A DNA stretch of 64,000 nucleotides from Diploptera punctata (GCA_030220185.1 JASPKZ010002332.1:2294001-2358000); one strand, 5' to 3'; positions 20,601 to 31,523 are shown, numbered from the stretch's first letter. The notes: generated by a model from the sequence alone, not told the origin. A program made the numbers and translations.

Positions 20601-20761
20601 TTATTGCTGTATTTGTTTATTTTTCTTTACACTAGTACCAATTATTACTTATTGTAACGGACTGTCAACAGCACGTACGGCTTACTGCCCGTGCGACCCA
20701 TATTCGTAAATAATATTGTAAATATCTTACTTTTTGTCTAATAAAGTCCTACTACTACTAC

Positions 20762-20774
20762 TACATAACATTGT
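20762..20774 (+). repeat. Right target-site duplication of full-length LINE
   Basis: TACATAACATTGT directly after the (CTA)n tail; exact match to 14875-14887. Confidence 0.9.
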
Positions 20775-20779
20775 AGTGT

Positions 20780-21804
20780 AGACTTTCATTCCACCCATCT
20801 TAAAATACCGGGATAGCACAATAGATGTTTCAGATCGCAGTGCTCGGACAGTTTGCTTTCCCAGTCTGAATAAAGAACTAAAGAGTATAATGACTTATTA
20901 ATATGAACGTGTATTCCACAGGACGAATTTCATATTACCTGGAAAAGTATGTTTCACAACAGAAGACAAGCTAGACTGAATCCTGTCTACTCAAATGACG
21001 GCTCTTTATTGGTGAGTAGAATAAAACTACTTTGATACCATCTGTGAAATTTTAAACTGTTGAAAACTAAAAAATTAATGTTACATTACATTCAAGTAGT
21101 TTTGACCACATTTTCACTGGAGTACAAAATCCATATTAAAATTTTTCACAGTTACCTTCAATGCGAATAATTAATTTTTATCGCACTATATTCATATTTG
21201 TTACTTAGAGTATTTTTTATTATTAATATATTTATTGTTCATAAATATAAACTTTAGTGTAATAAATGGAAAAGTTAAATTTTAAAATGTGAATTTATTT
21301 AATTTAAAATGTTTGTTCATATCATAAAGAGGTGTTACAGAAACAAGTCAGTCTTGTCCATGAGATGCAAATTAACTTTAATTTATTTCTTCGAGTTTAT
21401 TTTGAGACTTTTGGACCTCTTGGGTCATATGGTGTTTATAATATTTTATTGTATGTATTAACGAGAATTTTGGAAATGTAATTACATTGATTGTAATTAA
21501 TTAAGAAACAACAGTTAATATTGAAATGTTGTTACAAGTCAGCGTTTGCCTAGCTCACTAATGATATTAATGAAAATTTGGTCGGTGCCGGAATTTGAAA
21601 TCAGGACATCTTGATGCTACCGTCTGAGCTTGTTCGCTTAATTACCATTTTATTTTGTATTTATAATAGTTTTAGTCCGTGTGCTTTTTTTTATGTGTAC
21701 CCAAACAGAGTTATACCCAAGTAGCCTACCTTATGTATTTGTATCATTTCTGCTTGGATTGACTCGATATTTAGCTAAACAAAACAGGAATGTTACTGCC
21801 ATCA

Positions 21805-21842
<38 letters not shown>

Positions 21843-21870
21843 TTTAATTAAATTAATACTTTTCTTGCAA
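20780..21870. other. Mostly unassigned spacer
   Basis: AT-rich. Around 21575-21640 a minus-strand 'tttcaaattccgg' B-box-like stretch may be a SINE remnant, and an (ATT)n tract lies at 21808-21843. Otherwise nothing supported. Confidence 0.4.
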
Positions 21871-21872
21871 TA

Positions 21873-22420
21873 CAGTTAAAGGTCCTTATGTTCCGCGAAT
21901 ACAGAAACGGGAATATGGAATGGTAATTTGTATGGGTATATAGGGGATACGTTCCAAGGTTCAAAATTAAAATTATCGAAATAAAATCAATTAATGGAAG
22001 ATTATAAAGAATTTTCTTTTACTCGAAATTATAAATAGGCAACAAAGCAGAAGAGATGCGTGTTATTCAATCAAAATGATTGCAAAGAATGACAAATTGA
22101 AACAATAAAGTGGCGAGTGCTGCATTTATCAACGGACATAGCGGCACATGAAATACAGAGGCGGTGGCTTTTAACAACGGACTTTAGGCTTAATAACAAT
22201 AAGGTTTGTTTTACTTTGATATTAATGTTTCATTTGATTTGAATCACTCTTTGTAAAAGCCGCCTTGACACGTGCCTGCAGTAAAAAAAAGTTGCCATTG
22301 CGTTAATAAAGGATACTAATCCTTCTAATATACCGACTGGATCCGCGAATAAAGAAATGTTTAGCGCGAATACAAGAACTGTGTAGCATTTTTTAACCCG
22401 CGAATAAAGAGCGTTTACTG
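21873..22420. mobile_element. pogo/Tigger-like MITE, TA target
   Basis: Starts CAGTTAAAGGTCCTTATG and ends with the complement of CAGTAAACGCTCTTTATTCG, flanked by TA on both sides (21871-21872, 22421-22422). 'ccgcgaat' motifs repeat internally. 548 bp with no transposase frame. The CAGT...ACTG ends and TA duplication place it with the elements at 23327-25584 and 41216-42188. Confidence 0.7.
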
Positions 22421-22439
22421 TATAATTATGTAATTAAAA

Positions 22440-22650
22440 TAAGGTTTAGAATCTAGAAAAAATGGAAAGAACATGTTCAAAGAATGGAAGATGATCGCAT
22501 TCCCAAAATTATACTTACATACAAACCAAAAGGACGCAGGAATGTTGGTAGACCGAAGAAGAGATGGATCCAACTTTTGAATGAGAATCTATGAGACCGG
22601 AACAAGCCACATGGGCTTAATCCGTGATTGTTGATGATGATGAAATAAGG
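22440..22650 (+). pseudogene. LINE-4 type 3' end
   Basis: Encodes a basic C-terminal tail (WKEHVQRMEDDRIPKIILTY, then GRRNVGRPKKRWIQLLNENL), then 'accggaacaagccacatggg' and an ATGATG tail. Only the end of ORF2 is present. Confidence 0.8.
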
Positions 22651-22654
22651 ACTA

Positions 22655-23320
22655 CCTAAGAGCATAGGCATCTTTTGAACACCGAGAAAAAAATGCAATT
22701 CTCCAAAATGTTAAGAAAAAAATTAATGCTCCTAAACTTTTTACTGTCTTGTATATAATTTTTAAAATAGATGACTACGTAGTTTCGTCAGTATTTGAGC
22801 AATAACATTGCCGGTAATTGAAATGAATAAAACTATTTTTTATGATTCATATTTTAAGTTACTAATACATTTTACACTTCTGCATGTTTTATTGGGATTC
22901 AAATGTTATACAAACACCGTTAGCATAAGTGAGATTTGAACTCGGTAAAGTATATTTTTTTTCCATCTAGCACTAAAACTATAATCCTAATATACGAATT
23001 GGAATTAATGTATTGTAACGCAGTGGAAATTAGAGAGAAAGAAAATGCAGTGCGCCCGGTTAACTTGTTACAGTGCATCCATGTGAGTGCTCTTGTTAAG
23101 CCTCAAGAGGAACAAGGTTGTCTTACTTGCTATTCTCCACATTTCAAGTGTTACATCTTGATTCTGAACAAATAATTGTCTATAGAGAGTCCATTAAATC
23201 TCTACTTGCTAGTATCACTACTCAGCAGTGAAGTTACGTCATGAATAAATTATTATTAGGCCTATCTGCAGACTTGTGAATATACAGAGTGTTCCGTTGA
23301 ATCACTATTATAAAGAAATG
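22655..23320. other. Unassigned spacer
   Basis: A short 'gagatttgaactcggtaaag' near 22930 may be a worn SINE B box. Nothing else is supported. Confidence 0.35.
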
Positions 23321-23636
23321 TAAATACAGTAAAACTTGCTCAAATCGCATGGGACCATTTTTTTTCGCATTAGACAATATTCCGCATTATAAAAAACTAA
23401 AAGTTATTAATAATCTTGCATTATAGAGTAACGTATATATCTTTGGATTAATTGAAGTTCCGCTGCCGTTGAACAGTGAAGTGTAGTATGTAAGAGCGAC
23501 TTCGACGGCAACGCGCGAAATAAACAGTCCCGTTTCGTCAGCGTTAAAATTTTCTCTTAGGCACGTATCCTGAAATTAAAGTATGCAGTTTCACTTTCCG
23601 CTTGCTAACTACACTTTTGTCCACACAAATTCCCCG

Positions 23637-23867
23637 CTAATCCATTCCGTACACAATGTGTTGTCTTTTAAAACTGCCCACCCAACCTGAAGATGCCTTG
23701 AAGTCGTTATTCCTGAAGGATTTAGCAACAGCTAGAGCTTGACTTTGGAGGATCGGTCCGAAAATTTGGAGATTTTTTGGTCGTGCACTTGTAAAACTCT
23801 CCCACACTATTTTGTTGATTTCTTTATTTCCTTTTTTTTTAAGTCTCATAAACTTGAGTTTTTCCAC
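23637..23867 (-). pseudogene. CENP-B/Tc5-type helix-turn-helix region of pogo-like transposase
   Basis: Minus-strand frame with 'EINKIVWESFTSARPKNLQI', 'GPILQSQALAVAKSF', 'DFKASSGWVGSFKRQH'. The GPxLQxxAxxxA...FKASxGWxxxFKxRH pattern is typical of the HTH_Tnp_Tc5/CENP-B domain, which binds the transposon ends. The upstream helix-turn-helix half is out of frame and the DDE region is missing. Confidence 0.8.
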
Positions 23868-24076
23868 ATTTAAATTTACTCATTATTTCGCGCACTGAGA
23901 GGTTTTTTTCCTTTATCTTCAATCACTTTCACTTTTTCGTTTAATGACAATAATACATACATTTTATCCATCTTTATTCCGTAAATTCAGAACGTTAGCT
24001 GTGAAAGATCGGTCTCAGAACTTAAACTAATGTAAGGTGTTTACAGTGCAATGGTTATTTGTAAGTCAGGTACAGT

Positions 24077-24080
24077 ATCT
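24077..24080. repeat. Left 4-bp duplication of solo LTR
   Basis: ATCT, repeated at 25243-25246. The intact relative at 41216-42188 shows the uninterrupted target sequence. Confidence 0.7.
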
Positions 24081-24783
24081 TGTAGCGATTAATACGTAAG
24101 GAGACATATAAACTAAGATACAACTCTAATATGCATGGAGCTGAAACTAAAATGTTCCGAAATATATTAAATTGTTATTAAAATTAAATAAATCTATAAA
24201 AAATGAAAATAGAATATATTACTAATATCGCTATAAAATATGTATGTGGAAAAGTAAAAATACCCAGGTAAAAATTCCACCTACATTTGTCTAGAATAAA
24301 ATACTGTAAAACGCTACCTGCTATACAAATGACAAATAAAGAGGTATTGTCAGAACTCTACCTACTACACAACTTACAAATAATATAGGAACACAAAAAG
24401 GGTATTGTCAAAAGAATTCCAATTAGCAGGCTATACAACTAATAAGAAAAGATAACATTAGTTAGCTATTAAAAATATTAAAAATCTATTGACCAATTCT
24501 TAGAAACCAATTAACGCTACTAAGGAATTCCAAGAAATGATGATAAAGAATTACTACCTGCCTAGTCCAGACAAGAAAAGACATTCATTCACCTCTAGAA
24601 AAGATAATCTCTTAACATTGACAGTTTACAAAGAAACTGATAAACATTTTTCTATTAAATATCAAAGAACCAATTTACCCAGTTCTTAGAAATGTTATAC
24701 ATACTAGTAAATAATATTATAAAACATAAATATATTCAATTGTAAGGAGTGGATTCGAGAAAAGTGGGAGGAGCCACCGCCTT

Positions 24784-24790
24784 TATAAGC
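24784..24790 (+). promoter_or_regulatory. Putative LTR TATA box
   Basis: 'tataagc' in a GC-richer context (gaggagccaccgcct upstream), about 27 bases before the start of the 81-bp repeat that would contain the transcription start. Confidence 0.45.
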
Positions 24791-24810
24791 GAGAACTTAT
24801 ATCAAAATAA

Positions 24811-24970
24811 TCACTATCACTCTCAGTGACTCTGTGATCAGTGTTGAAACATAGTAGATCTGCAGACCGCGATCTCCGATTCAGTTAAAACTCACTATCA
24901 CTCTCAGTGACTCTGTGTTCAGTGTTGGAACATCGTAGACCTGCAGACCGCGATCTCCGATTCAGTGTTA
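24811..24970 (+). repeat. 81-bp tandem duplication inside the LTR
   Basis: 'tcactatcactctcagtgac' begins at 24811 and again at 24892. Both copies run through 'ctgcagaccgcgatctccga' with a few differences. Confidence 0.9.
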
Positions 24971-26378
24971 ATATTAGATTCGTCCGAGAAATAGTTAAAT
25001 TTAAAGTTATAGTCTGTTAAGCATTTGGACTTTAAAAATATTGACTCGAGCACGTGGACCTCTAAGTATTTCATCGACTCCACTCTTAGATAAAACTTGT
25101 AACTGTATTAACAAAAGTGTATTTCTCCGAAAATAAAGAGTTCTTGGATTCGTTAAAATTGAGTGTACATTTATACGTTGTTCTTTGCTTATAAAGAGTT
25201 CATAACATTGAGATCTCTTGCCTACCACCGAGCTCCGTTACAATCTGTATATTTCGCATAATGGGTGTGCAGTGAGGTCGAAAGGAAATTTCGGATACAG
25301 GTAGAATTCACCCGGCGATAGGAATCATTCCTCATTTTTTTTTTTTTTTTGCCTAACGGGAATTCAATGAAGTGGAACCTAATCTATTTCTCTCTCTGCC
25401 CTTCCGCTTTATACATTTTTTATGAATTGTGTAGAAATATTCTTCCGGTTCGGCGTTGGACAGATTTCGTTTTATGCGAAATAAGTACACGTAAAATTAC
25501 TATCATTTCGCCGGGACTAATAAATTTGTTCACATTGAACATATTTCCGCATTATTCACGTTCCGGATTAAACACGTTTTACTGTATCTCGTCACTCAAT
25601 GAATTTAGAAATATATTTCGTCTTATTTACGTAAAAACTTTTTCAAGTTTGGTAACAATGAAAATTAAGACTAGTGCGCATACGCGGGTGTGATAACAAC
25701 ATAGAGTTAAAATGGCTGAATTCATGGTTCAGCTGAGAGTTAAATAATGCTATTGATTAGCCGAGTTGAAGTATCCAATTGCACGGCAAAGAGGATTTAG
25801 GCAGGAATATGGTGCAAATGCTCAGTCCGTCGTGTCATTGTGATGTGGTATTATCAGCTGTTGGAAACAGCATAAAAGGTTCTGTGTTAAGGGAGAAGAG
25901 AATCTGCAAAAACACAGTGTCCTCAGCTAAAATTGATGATGTTAGGCGAGCATTTCAGCGCAACCCAAGGAAATCAATTCGACGGGCCAGTTTAGAGCTG
26001 GTTGTTCCAAAGCCAACTGTTCACAACATTGTACATAAAAGATTGCAACTTAAGAGCATACAAAATCCAACTTGTGCAAAAGCTGCAGCGATATGATAAA
26101 CCGACCGAGTTCGCTAATGCAAAGTTAGTCCGCATTGAAGGTGACAACCACGTCGTATTCTCAGTCGAAGCAATATTTCACAACTGTAGATTATGGGGAA
26201 AAGAAAACTCATATGTCGTAATAGAATATGAACGTAATAGTCCCAAAGTTAACGGATGGTGTGCTTTGACTTATGATACTGTGATCGGACCTTTCCTCTC
26301 TGCTGAAAGCACAGTGATAGGGACACGATACCTAGATATGCTGGTGAACTATGCAGCCCCCACATTACTCTATGAATT

Positions 26379-26387
26379 TCAAGACTA
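26379..26387 (+). repeat. Target duplication of SINE-A insertion
   Basis: TCAAGACTA, repeated at 26796-26804. Confidence 0.85.
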
Positions 26388-26795
26388 TCTTCTTCTTGTA
26401 TCTTGTAAGCCCATGTTTCCCTTAACAGAGATTTAGGCGCTCTCCCCCTACAGGGAAGAATTTGAACCACACTAATTTAGTTATACTTGTTTCGTATATA
26501 TGACATTTAAATGGTCCGTGGTCAGCGTTCCGCCTCATACTGACATCTAGGAAACCAAGGTAGCACTAGGACGGGAAAATTCGGTAAATTTTGCTTAGAG
26601 GCCTTTTCATTCAAGCTTAAGGATCTTTTACGAGCCTGAAAATCTTCAGACTCGGGGCCCACGGCTTAAAGTCCCTCCCGGAGGACTTGGTCCTTGGATT
26701 TTTCCGTCCTAAAAAATCCATCGACGCCGGCCGGGTTTGAACCCGCGATCCTCGGGACCAGAGGCAAGGAGCATAACCACTACCACCGCGGCCGA
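26388..26795 (-). mobile_element. SINE-A copy (full length) with 9-bp duplication
   Basis: On the minus strand runs from the head 'cggccgcggtggtagtggt' to the tail 'cttacaagatacaagaagaa' (seen as tcttcttcttgtatcttgta at 26388). 408 bp, nested in the transposase relic. It defines the true ends of the SINE-A family. Confidence 0.95.
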
Positions 26796-27089
26796 TCAAG
26801 ACTACCTCAAATCGTAATTTCGAAACAAGTGGGTTGGAAGATCAGATCCCATTGAATAGCCTCAAAGGTCACCAGACCTTTCTTTGGCGATACGTAAAAG
26901 GCACTGTTTATCAAACTATTATACAGGACCTGGCTGACCTCCGAAGGTGGATAAGAGACACTTAGAATTCCGTAATTTCTGTAATACTGCGGATCACACG
27001 GAAGGAGATAGAATACCGCCTTGATATTATTCGGGCCACCAGAAGTGCGCATATGGAAAAGTATTGAAATTTGGAGAGTTGAGTTTCTG

Positions 27090-27470
27090 CATAAGACAAG
27101 ATGAGAAACATATTTCTAAATCCTCTGAGTGACGAGATATTTATATTTCCTTGTTGTAGTAGTTCTACGGGAGATACTGTATTAAGAAGTTGAGCAACGA
27201 AGATACATGGTACGTGTGTACAGTAATATCAGTATATTAATGTCACCCATACTTGCCAACTGAATGAATGAATGAATGTCATATATCCTGCATCTTTGCG
27301 CTGTATGTACTAGGGTTGGTTTTTATTCAAATAACTGATTTTATCGTGATTTAAATGAAATTAATTTTTTATTTAAATCGCACTTTGGTTTTTTTAAATT
27401 TTGTCAGCCTAACAATGTACAAGTATCATAGCAATTTGAAATTCGAATTTAAACTATAATTACCAATCTT
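27090..27470. other. Unassigned spacer
   Basis: Short (TGAA)n run near 27265. Nothing else recognised. Confidence 0.4.
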
Positions 27471-27474
27471 CTTC

Positions 27475-27690
27475 TTCTTATTGTTCTTCTTCTTCGGCTT
27501 TCCCCCACTTATAGGTTTGCCGTCATTTATTTCTATCATTCCAATATCCTTCTTTCAAATTTCTATTATCCATTATAGTTATGACACAAGATTTCCATTT
27601 CCATCTTGTTCTGACACGTTTATTTCTTCCAAACAGTGACCATTGGTATATATTTTTTTGCCATCTTTAATTAACAATCAACAATGCAAA
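27475..27690 (-). pseudogene. LINE 3' fragment (same family as 55985-56535)
   Basis: Shares 'cggctttcccccacttatag' and 'gtttgccgtc' with the better copy at 55985, then 'ccattataagttatgacac'-like and 'tttatttcttccaaacagtg'. The minus strand encodes remnants of a GRxxxGRPRWKW-type tail. Heavily decayed. Confidence 0.65.
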
Positions 27691-27699
27691 AAAACATTT

Positions 27700-28790
27700 T
27701 TATTTCTTAAAGAGCAGACAGAGTACTGTAGTCTGGTGTTGATTTCACTTCAGTAAAGTAACTTTGCAGTGCATACAGTTCCTAAAAAAAGGTATTTGCT
27801 GGTCGGAAACGTGATCATAATGTGGGGATATATATACTGAAGAATTACCCAGAATAACAGGTAAAACTGGCGTAAGTGTGTAAACTCGAGATGTAAGAAC
27901 TTGTAGCCAGGTTGAAAATACATTTACAGAAGGGGTTTTATCTGAAATCCGAAAATTTAAAATTGCTCTAACGGCCGCTATATTTGTTTTCTTGCAACTA
28001 AATTGGATACATACGATTCAATTAACAGGTGTACTCGTATTACACAAGCCATCAAAATTGTACCATAAATTCGACTTGCTGAAGAATTCGCTTACTTTAC
28101 GCAGTTACTGCGTGACGGACTTTTGTTGTGTCAAGATCTCCTAGAGTTGAAGTGGACATTTGACCAGTCATTACGTGGAAAATACTCGGTTCGGATTACC
28201 CTCTCCATCTTTGATGATTTGAGGCAAGAAGTGTGGGATATCATGTTTATTGTAAGTACAGTATTAACTTTTTGAGAGGAGTTGGACCCTATTGGTCTAG
28301 TAAGCCTCAGTATTCGAGTTTCTCTGATTCAAACTGAACCAAGAACGATTAATTTTTAATGGTATGATCACGACTCTTTCAGTCTCCTGGTCACGTATCG
28401 TAGATGGAGGGCACAAACATCTTAAAATAAAAAAAAAAACTTTAAGCCCTTCAAAAATTCGAAATGTTAAAGACTGTGATTATTTAAAATACAGATTTAG
28501 GTCATGGTACCAATCTATGAAAGATTCGATTGGAAGCAGATATTATGACGATTATAGAGTCTATTCTCCTTTTATTCGTGGCTGATTAGAATTTTTTTAT
28601 TTGAGAATAATTCTAGTATTTTTGGTAAAAATACCCATATTTTCTGCTGATAAGTTTATATTCAGATTAACAATAATCCTTAGGTATTACTATGTCATTT
28701 TAAATTGAATAGATAAATGAAATTCGTTGGCTGTTATTTTTTGCCGTATTCTGAAAGCATAAGTTATATGTATCGTTAACGCATGTACCT
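27700..28790. other. Unassigned spacer
   Basis: No supported feature; a 73-codon frame at 28364-28585 has no signature. Confidence 0.4.
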
Positions 28791-28799
28791 ACTGTAGTA

Positions 28800-28976
28800 T
28801 CGCCTCACTATGATGGTTGTCCGTTTATATAAAAGCAAATGCCGCGCGACAATGCCTGACTATGATTTACATACGGAATTATTATAGTGGCGATAGTCGG
28901 CATATTTGTATTTAATTATATATAACAGTTGCGGGGAAACAAAGCGAGCCGCTGGACAACCATCACAGTAAGGCGA
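28800..28976. mobile_element. 177-bp TIR MITE with TA target
   Basis: Left end TCGCCTCACTATGATGGTTG and the complement of the right end (TCGCCTTACTGTGATGGTTG) match in 18 of 20 positions. TA lies on both sides (28798-28799, 28977-28978). No coding capacity; fits a Tc1/mariner-type non-autonomous element. Confidence 0.85.
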
Positions 28977-28989
28977 TAATATATTGTAT

Positions 28990-29550
28990 ACAAACAGAAT
29001 TAAATTATGTAAAATTTACCTGTTTGAGATGGGGAACCTAGAGTCTCTGACGAAAATATCTGATGTATCGTTTGTTAAATATTTTTATGATTGATATAGT
29101 CCAGCCTTAAAAGGAAATAAAAGTATGGAACGCTAGGAGATTAGTTTGGATCTTACTAGGCATTGGAAGTAATCCAACTATTAAAAATAAACATATTTAT
29201 AAAATATACCTTTTAGATAATTTGTAAAATTGCTGGCAAAATAATTTAGTAAATTATTTAAAGCTGAATTTTGAAAAAAAAAAAGATTAGATCTTGGTTT
29301 CATACAATCTTAAACATCCCACTTGCTTCTCTTTAAAATTAATATTGGATTATTAGTATCAAATGTAGCTAAACAAATTTAACATATGATGCTTCGACTT
29401 TTTTTTTGTGAGATCCTATGTTCTTTAACTCCTCTATAACCAGGTAAATTTATTCGATTTAATCACTCTGCAATTATGTTGCGGACGCCGTAGCATAATT
29501 GTCCTGAAATCAACTAAGCTTCTAACAAAAATGTCTACCAGATGTTTGGT
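28990..29550. other. Unassigned spacer
   Basis: AT-rich, nothing recognised. Confidence 0.4.
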
Positions 29551-29552
29551 TT

Positions 29553-29690
29553 TGCGGTAAAAGTGGCCGTCATGCAGAGCTGATAATAAGGCAGATATCT
29601 GGTGCCAATTGTCTACAAAAGATGAGAGAATTAATCTCTTTCTGCCCCAAAGGCCTTCTAAGGCCTATACTAGGATCACTTTACCTTAAT
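29553..29690 (+). mobile_element. SINE-C 3' fragment, diverged
   Basis: 'ggtaaaagtggccgtcatgc', then 'ctgccccaaaggccttctaa' and 'aggatcactttacctt' match the end of SINE-C at 32480-32610 with many changes. Confidence 0.65.
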
Positions 29691-29699
29691 ATGTAGATG

Positions 29700-30082
29700 A
29701 TGTAGGCCTGTTTGATGACTAGTATGTTGTATTCTAACGCGGTGTATACAATTGAGGTAGTTGAAGATGGGATTTGTATTGCATAAGTGTAGAATTCAAT
29801 TTTAAAAAGTTAATTTGGGATTGTAAATGTACTTTTACATAACTTTGTGGTAATTTAACTTTATAATGCGCGTAACAAATTAGACTCGCCAAATGGCTTG
29901 GATTACTTAATATGCAGCCCAGGATTCCATGTTAGAATTAATTTTAATCCAACATTAAAATCTCCTTACATTAAGTTTTAAGAGGATCAACCAAGTTTTA
30001 TAGAAGCTAGCTTTATGATATAGTAATCAGAGATGATATCAACTTACATTTTTAAAAGTACTTTTAATATGTTTATTATTAA

Positions 30083-30130
<48 letters not shown>

Positions 30131-30540
30131 CATCATCATCATCATTACTATATTAGTTTATTGTATGGGTCATATAACTTACGCGGAAAAAAACATGGAT
30201 GTAGGTTGGTCAACCCGAATTCGATCCCGGAAGTTTGGAGAATTTTCTTCGTTCATTCGTCCCTACACTGACCTGGAATAAACTTAGTTTCCTAAAGCAT
30301 GAGTCCGCAAAATTTTCTGAGAGGTCATGAGGTTAGCCATCCTGCAGCCTTCCGCATTTAGTAAGAATCGTGAATCATTTCGTCCATGGCCTCATGGATC
30401 TTTATGACCTGTTAACGGCCAGCCACTGATATATTTTATCGTTAAGGGCTATATTTAAATAGTAACCATACGTATTAGTTATTGTTATAGATAAAAAAAT
30501 ACAACAACGTAAAAATTATTTCTATAATAGTTTCTTTGTT
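29700..30540. other. Spacer with (ATT)n/(ATC)n microsatellite
   Basis: (TTA)n then (TCA)n run at 30079-30145. The rest is unassigned. Confidence 0.5.
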
Positions 30541-30546
30541 ATCTAA

Positions 30547-30787
30547 CAAGGAAACTGTCAACCATTGCATGACGAAACCTACCTTGAAATTTGTCCCAGA
30601 GAAACGTGATGAACAAAGGTCGTGTCCAAAAAAATTGTCTTTTTTAGCTGTAAGGCACACAAATCGAACCCACAATCAAGAAATGGCAACCCATTTTAAA
30701 AGCAGATGGACTGCCTGCTTGAGTAAGAGCTTCTCTAGGAGAAATTTAAAGGTAGGTTTCGTCATGTTATGGTTGACAGTTCCCTGG
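30547..30787. mobile_element. 241-bp TIR MITE with TAA target (Harbinger-like)
   Basis: Left CAAGGAAACTGTCAACCAT and complement of right CCAGGGAACTGTCAACCAT begin arms of about 60 bp ('gacgaaacctacctt' in both). Flanked by TAA (30544-30546, 30788-30790). The 3-bp TAA duplication is what PIF/Harbinger elements make. A half copy is at 12308-12425. Confidence 0.8.
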
Positions 30788-30799
30788 TAAGACGTTTCA

Positions 30800-31520
30800 C
30801 ATTAGATGTTACTTTTCAATTGGCCATTCGCCGTAGGTTTTACCGATTCGTGGAACATATAGGATATTCTCTCTTTACTTGCAGCAGTTTCATAATAATT
30901 AACGAGAATTAGACACAATTGTTTAGCAAATGTTATATATAACTCATTATTATCTTACTTCTTCAAATCTTACAGTACTGAGCATGGTATCCTTCAAGGG
31001 GGAAAAGTAAAGTAAAGTGTTTCATGCCGCAGAATTTGAAATATAGGGGAAACTGTGTCGACTCCTGGATTGCCTTGATAGTACAGTTGGTTAGTGCATC
31101 AGCGTGTAAAGTTGAAGATATTTAGTTAAAGTCCCGGTACAGTGCAAACATTCCTCTTTAGTCGTATTATCAATTGCATGCGATAGCCTGCTGAGTATAT
31201 TAATTTCAACATTACGTTCGTAATTAATTGAGATGGCATGGAAAATCCCATCATGTCTTCTTAGTAGAAGAAAACCTGCTATAATGTGTATAGTTCACTA
31301 CTAATGGGTAAATGAGGATTTCAAATAGAAAAAAAATTGCCTGATACTGGATTGCCTATATAGGATAATTGGTTAGTGTATCAGCGCGCCAAATCCCGTT
31401 TCAGGCAAAATAAATTATCTTTAGTTGTATCTCTTTCTTACATAAATATGTTAAAATTTTACGAGCTTTATTCTTCACCACATAACAACAATAATAAATA
31501 ACAATAATGGTGTAATAATA
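30800..31520. other. Two tRNA-like SINE remnants in spacer
   Basis: 31078-31160 ('tggattgccttgatagtaca', 'ggttagtgcatcagcg') and 31345-31435 ('tggattgcctatataggata', 'ggttagtgtatcagcgcg') are related to each other and have an A-box-like element. The rest is unassigned. Confidence 0.45.
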
Positions 31521-31523
31521 GTA

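Larger units (their letters stand above)
14888..20761 (+). mobile_element. Full-length LINE-1 with (CTA)n tail
   Basis: Complete non-LTR retrotransposon bounded by the 13-bp duplication TACATAACATTGT. Order: short 5' leader (14888-14967), ORF1 (coiled-coil), ORF2 (AP endonuclease, reverse transcriptase, C-terminal zinc knuckle), a long 3' region with internal tandem repeats (20305-20600) and an end 'gtctaataaagtcctacta' with (CTA)n. The length is 5874 bp, or about 4.8 kb without the nested insert at 17717-18759. Both ORFs are broken, so it is inactive. The clade is not certain; the ORF1 type and the CCHC tail suggest the Jockey/CR1/I side rather than RTE. Confidence 0.9.
24081..25242 (+). mobile_element. 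Solo LTR of an LTR retrotransposon
   Basis: 1162 bp beginning TGTAGCGATT and ending CTCCGTTACA (TG...CA ends), with the 4-bp duplication ATCT. It has LTR-like signals on the plus strand: TATAAG at 24784-24789, an 81-bp tandem repeat downstream, and AATAAAG at 25132-25138. No gag or pol is nearby, so it probably arose by recombination between two LTRs. A 4-bp duplication fits Ty3/gypsy or BEL-type elements; family not identified. Confidence 0.75.
23327..25584 (-). mobile_element. pogo/Tigger-like element split by a solo LTR
   Basis: Ends CAGTAAAACTTGCTCAAATC and the complement of CAGTAAAACGTGTTTAATCC, flanked by TA (23325-23326 and 25585-25586). Without the LTR at 24081-25242 and its 4-bp duplication it is about 1.09 kb, close to its relative at 41216-42188 on the other strand. 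It keeps a CENP-B-like DNA-binding region (23637-23867) but no DDE catalytic domain, so it is a deletion derivative that needed a transposase from elsewhere. Confidence 0.85.
25745..27085 (+). pseudogene. DUF4817-group Tc1/mariner transposase relic, split by SINE-A
   Basis: DDE transposase for cut-and-paste movement. The N-terminal helix-turn-helix region appears as DDVRRAFQRNPRKSIRRASL, 'ELVVPKPTVHNIVHKRLQL' (25930-26060). After a frameshift comes 'YKIQLVQKLQRYDKPTEFAN', 'DNHVVFSVEAIFHNCRLWGK' (a degraded catalytic-strand region with S/V where an 'SDEA'-like motif is expected), 'YERNSPKVNGWCAL' and 'GPFLSAESTVIGTRYLDML'. SINE-A inserted at 26388-26795 with the duplication TCAAGACTA. Beyond it the C-terminus continues ('RSPDLTFLWRYVKGTVY', 'DLADLRRWIRDT', 'YRLDIIRATRSAH'). 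Several stops and frameshifts: dead. Confidence 0.85.

Noticed and set aside
24081..25242. Endogenous viral element
   Set aside because: Only a solo LTR without any gag, pol or env trace; an LTR retrotransposon is the simpler reading.
26249..26470. Minus-strand 73-codon frame over the transposase relic
   Set aside because: Shadow of the plus-strand transposase and the SINE-A tail.
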